Assembly (NCBI RefSeq): GCF_025766255.1
Contig: NW_026516695.1
Location: forward strand, 186,001-250,000
DNA length: 64,000 bases
Direction: 5' to 3'
DNA from: Zychaea mexicana
Lineage: Eukaryota > Mucoromycota > Mucoromycetes > Mucorales > Lichtheimiaceae
Part shown: in pieces, positions 57,704 to 64,000 of the stretch
How the letters are laid out: every line of letters begins with the position of its first letter
Position numbering within the stretch: the first letter of the stretch is position 1
Notes under the pieces: generated by a model
What the model was told of the DNA's origin: nothing
The model's database searches: none
The model's input: the letters and a program-made list of their open reading frames with translations, nothing else
Program-made: the position numbers and the translations under genes

Positions 57704-58965
57704 ATGCCGAATTGAACTTTAGTATAATGTGTCATGGTTGGCTAGAGTATCTAATAGTAGTAGCAGATTGATTAACATAGAGAGAAGTGATTGACTTTAT
57801 ATATCATTGATGGAACAGACATGTCCGAGTTAGATAGGGTTCTGGCTGCTGTTGTTGGTGCGTTATCAAATAACAAACAGTAATAATCTTTGTTTGTTTG
57901 TTGTTGTTATTGTTGATCTAGTACAATGCTGAATGGGGAGTCAACTTTCTTTAAGGTTTCTTCTTCAGCTCCTCCCCCAAAAAACTTCCTCCTCTACTCT
58001 CTATTTTTCTCTCGTGTCATCAATCTCTTGTCCTTTCCCCCAAACAGATAGGTAATTAGAATTAAGAGTATATTACTAGATACTACACACACCAGCTCGG
58101 AACTGTATCACAAATTTGGGCAATTATACATTCTTCACACATCATGCAACTTTATATTATTCCCTAAATGTGCGTTCATGTGCGTATGCAAGAAATCATG
58201 TTACTGTAAAGACTGGAAAGGCGCAATTTTTTTTGAGTTCATTTTGTTATTGATTGAAGATCATTTGAATTGTTGCTACACGTTGCGCACACATGTACAC
58301 TCATGTATGAATATTACGAGAAAAACAATGATGTTACCCATGAAGAAGATGATTGATACGATGGTTATTGATGTTGAATCTTTGAACTTTTTTCTTTTTT
58401 TTTATATTCAAACGAGCGAAACTGGACTAAGACTGGAAATTAGTAGAAAAAGAAAATTGAGGCATAATTTTGAGTTTCTTTTTTTTGCGTAGAAAAAGAG
58501 TTGTTGTTAAATGAGAGAGTGCAGAAGAGGGATTATTAAGAGTAAATTTACATTAGATTCCATATAGACCTCTTTTGAATAAAAACAAAAAGAAAAAAAA
58601 TATGCGCTGATTACTATCTACAAGAAGCGGGTTGGGAAATAAAAACGTCAGGGTCACGGTCAACCAGACCCCAACAACATGAGAGAGAATGAAGTGGATG
58701 GATATGATAGAAGAAAAGAAATAGAGTCCCAAAAGAATGATGAATGATTATAAGAGAATTGTTAAAAGGGTTGGGGATTGAATTGCATTTGATTTGAGCG
58801 AGCGAGAGTGAGTGAATTGCAGAAGAAAGTTGAAATGAAACTATGCATGCACGTTTCATATAAAAAATAGAATAGAGGAGAACCAAGAAATGAGAGTGAT
58901 GATGAATGAATGAATGATGGATGGATGAAATGATTATAGACTGATAGAATAAGTAGAATATTAAG
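57704..58965. other. Gene-poor interval
   Basis: AT-rich with G/A-rich GATG/GAATG micro-repeats near 58890-58935, likely the 3' region of the Myb gene. No gene supported. Confidence 0.45.
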
Positions 58966-59731
58966 TTAGATTTGGTAATATGAACATGGGCGTGGCTCCA
59001 TCCACAGGGTCGATGGACGGCTTAACGAAGCAAATGCCGAAGGGGTTCGTACAAGATCATAGTCGCCATAGTAACGAGCATCGTTGTTGCTATGGTTACC
59101 AGTAGCGATGTTGTTGTTGTTAGTCGACAGTGGCGGGGTTGTCGGTAACCAAGGCGAAGAAGCAAGGGGCGGAGATGGCGATGGCGTAAAGAAGGTTCGC
59201 GTTGAGCAGGAAACGATGGATGCGCGACGCGACGAAGGAGGCGTCAATGGCTTGTACTTTGCAGATACGATGGATGATCGCTTGCGCGACTTGCGAATGC
59301 CTTGAAGTGTTCGGTATCGGTTAAAGCATGTCGCTCGCTTGCGGTGTGGCAACTGGCCAGAGATCTGGCCCCAGGTCAGGCCCCTGGCAACACCTTCACA
59401 AATAACTGCATCCTCGTATTCTGAGAAACGGCTTCGTGGTTTGCCGTAATTGTTAGCGACGGCGTTTGCATCAGAGCTGCTGCTATCACCGTAGTAATGA
59501 GGATGTTGATGTTGCTGCAGATAGTGTACGTCCTCTGCATGGAATGGCGACAAGGGCGGTGAAAGTAGTCGATGCTCTTCTTCGTAGATGGTGGGCGTAC
59601 AAGTGTTGTTGGGTGCAGTGGGATTCAAAATATCAGCGACTGTACACCAAACAAACAAAGAAACTATAAGTCAGATCGTTCTTTTCCTCGATTCCGCCTC
59701 AAGCGCATAATAGATGATACTTACTGTTCAT
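58966..59731 (-). CDS. Single-Myb/SANT-domain DNA-binding protein
   Basis: Two exons (59731-59725, 59639-58966), 226 aa. The first exon is 7 nt (ATGAACA) with donor GTAAGT; splicing to the TACAG acceptor at 59640 gives MNIADILNP. Residues 71-116 are one Myb/SANT repeat: RSRFSEYEDAVICEGVARG, LTWGQISGQLPHRKRATCF, NRYRTLQGI. The first hydrophobic position is F rather than W, and the third helix (RKRATCFNRYRTL) has the usual recognition basic residues. The flanks are Pro/Ser/Tyr-rich, with an RKSRKR basic stretch behind the repeat as a likely nuclear signal. A sequence-specific transcription regulator is inferred; targets unknown. A CA/GT tract (59732-59752) lies directly upstream of the start. 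Confidence 0.85.
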
Positions 59732-62700
59732 TGTGTGTGTGTGTGTGTGTGTTTGAGTATGTGTTTGGAAAAATAGAAAAGTGGAAAGTGTAAAGTAGTA
59801 AAGTAGTAAAGTAGTAGAGTGAGAGTGAGAGAAGAGATAATTGGAGGGAAAGATAATACTATTGTCTTTTTGTCGTCCTGAAATTGGCCTGCTTTATATA
59901 CTTTGGCTCGGAAGGGACAGGGATTGTTTTTTGGGGTACAAAATATACTTTATTTACATACATGCACAATTGTATAAATACTCTATATATCCACACACAT
60001 ACATACATACACATATAAGCACGTCCACGCACATATTCACGATGTGATAAACATAGTCTTGACATCAATTTTCCGTTTCTTCGTCTTCCGTGCAGTCGGT
60101 GGACTCTTGTCCATCAAAAGCATAAACAACAACACGCCCAATTCACCATTTGTTTTTGCTGTTTTGTTGTTGTTGTTGCCTTTCACGATATATGCTAGAG
60201 CTGCATGAGAACCCTATCACTCATTTATTTTACTTTGGTGTATGTGGGCTTGCCTGCTGCACCACAATATCTCTCCTCTTTTTCTCTCTATCTCTAATAT
60301 GTAGGGTTTGAGTGGGGGAAGGGTAAAAAAAAAAGATAATAATCATCGAGGGGGTGTGTGAAGCGGAAGAGGGGTGGGGGTGGGTGGTGGAAAAAAAGAG
60401 AATTATCGACCTCCGGAATGTTTCTGTGCGCAACAAACCGGGCTCGTTCTGCTTCACTGCATTTACTGGCTCGTTTCTACTTTTAAAGGGAGAGATCATA
60501 TGCAAAGAGAGTATAGCCTGGGAGGCGGACCGAGAGATTGAACTGGAATTATAGAGGGAGGGGTTATAGTAGAAGGGATTCGCCGGATCTACTCTAGCTA
60601 GTAGTAGGAGGTGTGCACGGAAAGGGGAGGTTTACGATTTGGTAAAAAAAAAAAACTTTGCTGTACATACAATAGTAAGGTATGTGTGATACGGGTCAAG
60701 TAGATCATCACTGCTCTACATAATCATGCTACTATTACTGCTACTACTATTATTACTAAATTATTCTACTTTATTTTTCTCTCGCTCTCCAAGATTTTCC
60801 AGATCGTGGCAAGATACAAGCATATAGTATATTAATAATAAAGGGGATTCCGATGACTCACACACTCACCTACATTATTCAATAATACCAAAACGCGCTT
60901 GGCCTTTTTTTTATGTGTTTAGGTTTTTAATAATGATGTCGCCCAAAAGAAAAAAACCCATGCGTGACACGGATGTTTGGTCAGACAAAAAAAAAGGATG
61001 CATGTAATCTACCGCCTTGCTGCTGACAAAACATGTAATGCATGTATGTACGTGTGCGTATTATGTATGGACGAGGGTCCTTTTTTTGTGTATGTTCTCT
61101 TTGTGCTCCACACATACAACGCAAAGAGCAGTTATGCAAGGAACCTGCAAAAAAGGAGTAGTATGTGGGGGTATTGCAATGTTCAATGTATTGCACACAC
61201 TGAAAGAGATAGAGACCGAGAAGGAAACGATGTGGGTGGATATAATAGCCAGTAAGAACAGATGGATCTTTAAACATGATGCTGATGACGATGCTGATGA
61301 TGTAAAGCTGTAGTACTTGTTGCTATTGCGACATTTTCCACATTAATTTCCAAACAACTTGCTCCCTTTTGAGTTCCCAAATAGCTTTTTCATAGGAGAC
61401 AAGACAGAGATTCATACGTACACCATCAGTTGTAGCAGTAGATAGAATTAGAGCAGGCGTAACACACACCATACATGATTGATATAATCTGTTATCGAGA
61501 ACCAATGTGGCATGTATGATTCTGATATTTTATTTTTGTTGCTCCATAACACAAATTAGGAGGATCTACTTATTATGGACAAGCCTTAATATGTACAACA
61601 CCACGATACAAGATTGCTCTGAAGGTTCTACAAGGTTTCATCTGCGCTTTGCTGGCATATAAACTTCTACACTGTGTGCCGTCAAGCAAGAGAGAGATAG
61701 AGGCTTCCGTCATTTATCGATGTCACTGTGCAACAAAACAGGATAAGTAACGGGATCAGAAAAAAATAATAATAGAAATAATAACGTAACGCCCTAGTCG
61801 GAATCAAAATGAAAAACAGTTTCGAATGACAATATAACCTACATGTTTACTAACTCTAAATGTTGAACAACATAGTGTTTCCGCCCGATCATATTTCAAA
61901 AGGAAAAAAACAACAAAATACAAACAGCATGCACCGTAAACACAAACAAGAAAAACTTTTGTATTTTTCAGATGAGCTTACCGCCCGTTCTAGTAGTATC
62001 ACCAGCGGATAAGCAAGTGGCTAACGACAACAACACATAGCACATTCAATACACCGCAACTGGTATGCCCTTGCGAAATAAGGCTTTTTGTGCCTCTATC
62101 CTAAAAACGGCAAAGAGGCGATATCTCTCTTTGCAGATATAGAAAATAAATGTACTGGCTATTCGGGAGCGTTTCGAATTTAGCTCATCGAGATCAATTA
62201 CGTCTCTTATGTACTATGTATGATATTGTATATAAGGTTCGGTCAGCCACTGCTAAATATTAGGCACGTTTAGCAAATGAGATCGGATGCATGTGCGCAT
62301 GCTTCTTGGCTTGCCCTCTCCTCTCTGAATATGTTGCGGTCTAGAAGAAAAAAAAACGCCTCACAACTTTATATATTACGCCGTTAGTCGTAATTGCATC
62401 ATTTAAGCAAGTGAGACTAATTCTGATAAGAGAAAGAGCGACACATACAGAATAATGGAGAAGATGGCATCTCCTACTTTTCTTTGCATCCCCCAAAAGA
62501 TCCTACATGTATATTTTTATACACACAGTACGCGTACGCACAGAAAGAGTGCTATGAGTAGTAGTGCTACTCCTCCTCCTCGTTCTCTCTATGTATTCTC
62601 ATATTGCACACTCATTGCCGATGTATACAGTATCATGAGGTAAGATGAATGTAAAGATGATGCTTGTATCCTGCTCAAAACCTGTTTTTCTTCCTATTCC

Positions 62701-64000
62701 TATTCCTATTCTTTTCATTCATTTCGGCAATATCCACGCGTCTCAGATGTACCTTTATTTCATATGCACCCATGTAATGTACGGTCAAGGGAAAAGATAC
62801 ATACCCCACACGTACCGAGGGAAAATGGGAAAAGATGTCAGCAGAGAGAAAGAGAGGAAGGCTTAGAGCAGCAACAACAATAACAACAACAGCGACATAT
62901 TTTTTTTTTTTTTGGGATGCAGTCAAGAATAAAACATCTTGCACTCCAGACAACAACAACAATAAAACACCATGACAACAACATAAGAATTGTCAAGTGA
63001 CAATGTAGGCTGCTGCGCGTAGGTAGTACATAAAAACAGAGATCTTTTTTTTTATCTCTCGATTTAGCGACTGGCGCTCTTTGTCGATGAACTTCTTTTT
63101 TCCGCCCTTTGAACCTTCGTACCCCCACACAATACATAAGCTCCCAACTCATCTCCTCGGAGATCCCCAGACTCTTTTGCTTGGCTCCAGGCGTACGCTT
63201 TTGAAGAAGGAAAACTCTATGCAAGTAATAATCGCCAATCCCATTTAGTGTGCTGATGAGGCAAAAGGAGCCCCCTTTCAAAAGGGGAAGGGTCGCAAAA
63301 GAAGAGGGCTAATAAAAGAAAGAGGATCTTATTTAGCCGACGGAAGACCGTGTATGTAGGATCAGTACGTGTTCCACTACTGCAGCTACTACATACCACC
63401 AAGTACATAGTGTAATTGCTGATGTGATGAAGAGAAGAGACAGATACCTCCCCCCCCCCCACAAATACACACACTGAAGCGCATACTCCTATAAGAAATA
63501 GGTGTACATTCTTTTGCATTATCTCTGTCAAGCAGGGAAGCAAGGAAGAAGAGGGGGGCGGGAGGTACACTTTAAATGGATAATTTGCAGCAGTGGTACT
63601 GTAGATAGCAGTAAGAGTAACACATCTTCATATGCCCCTTTCAGTATACCCTACCCCGAGAATCCATCACCACCTGCATCGGTAACTTCACCAATACGGC
63701 TAAGATCTTTCCTAATTCGCCAAAGAGTCTCTCTCCTTCCTTCAAAGAAATCCCCCAGCCCTCTCTTTTAATCTGGTATTGCGTGTGTGGGTCTTTTGCT
63801 TGCACTCCCTCTTTGGGAATATTCACACTCCTTTTAGGGCTTATTCGCTATATGCTTCACTTGAACACATCTCTCTAGCATGATGCTTCTTTAATGAGAC
63901 TGGCAAAAAACAGGTGCTCCTTACACTGCCATCAATAATGCTCGACTTTCTGATGACCAATAATACTAATAATGCAACTCTTGGCTGTGTGTAAGAATGT
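59732..64000. other. Right-end gene-poor interval with coding-like traces
   Basis: About 4.3 kb, mostly AT-rich with homopolymer runs. Two minus-strand segments near the right edge look exon-like: GWGISLKEGERLFGELGKIL to QVVMD (63760-63645) and GISEEMSWELMYCVGVRRFKGR with upstream LISTLNGIGDYYLHRVFLLQ (63270-63075). They could be exons of one unknown gene continuing past the window, but I could not connect them with splice sites and no family is recognised. Nothing else coding is supported. Confidence 0.4.

Overview
This window is nuclear DNA of a filamentous fungus, most likely an early-diverging one of the Mucoromycota (Mucorales-like). Genes are split by short GT-AG introns (mostly 50-120 nt). 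The proteins include a secreted GPI-type chitin deacetylase, a Sec61 translocon subunit, a tricalbin-like C2 protein, a TPR/F-box/LRR relic of a type common in Mucorales, and many homopolymer-rich (Q, H, P, S) regulators. I cannot name a genus from sequence alone.

Layout. 1-18.2 kb is gene-rich: the 3' end of a C2 (tricalbin-like) gene, a Cti6-like PHD finger gene, a chitin deacetylase, SEC61 alpha, an F-box pseudogene, a 16-exon SART3/Prp24-like gene that keeps HAT repeats and an LSm-binding tail but has no RRM, and a small secreted Cys-rich protein. 18.2-38.1 kb is gene-poor, repeat-rich accessory DNA: a 497-bp tandem duplication, a complete ~6.0-kb KDZ (Kyakuja-Dileera-Zisupton) DNA transposon with ~220-bp terminal inverted repeats and a perfect 8-bp target-site duplication, an NCS-1 (frequenin) pseudogene, a candidate ~1-kb inverted-repeat element and a decayed unknown gene. 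38.1-52.2 kb is gene-rich again: a Pro-rich orphan, a PB1-domain protein, a GH16 enzyme, a tandem CCCH zinc-finger protein (TTP/Zfs1-like), an Sds3-like subunit and an SPF30/SMNDC1 splicing factor. 52.2-64 kb is mostly non-coding around an RraA-like aldolase and a single-Myb protein.

How genes relate. There are no operons. Functional links are by pathway: PHD/Cti6-like and Sds3-like proteins both belong to Rpd3L-type histone deacetylase complexes; SART3-like and SPF30-like proteins both act on snRNPs; chitin deacetylase and GH16 act on the cell wall after entering the secretory route through Sec61.

The main finding is the KDZ transposon at 22311-28297: TIRs about 99% identical apart from one 11-bp indel, matching 8-bp flanks, and a multi-exon transposase whose first seven exons join in frame with all core motifs. 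This suggests recent, possibly current, mobility. Exon boundaries given here were placed by eye from frame continuity and splice signals; no alignment or search was run.
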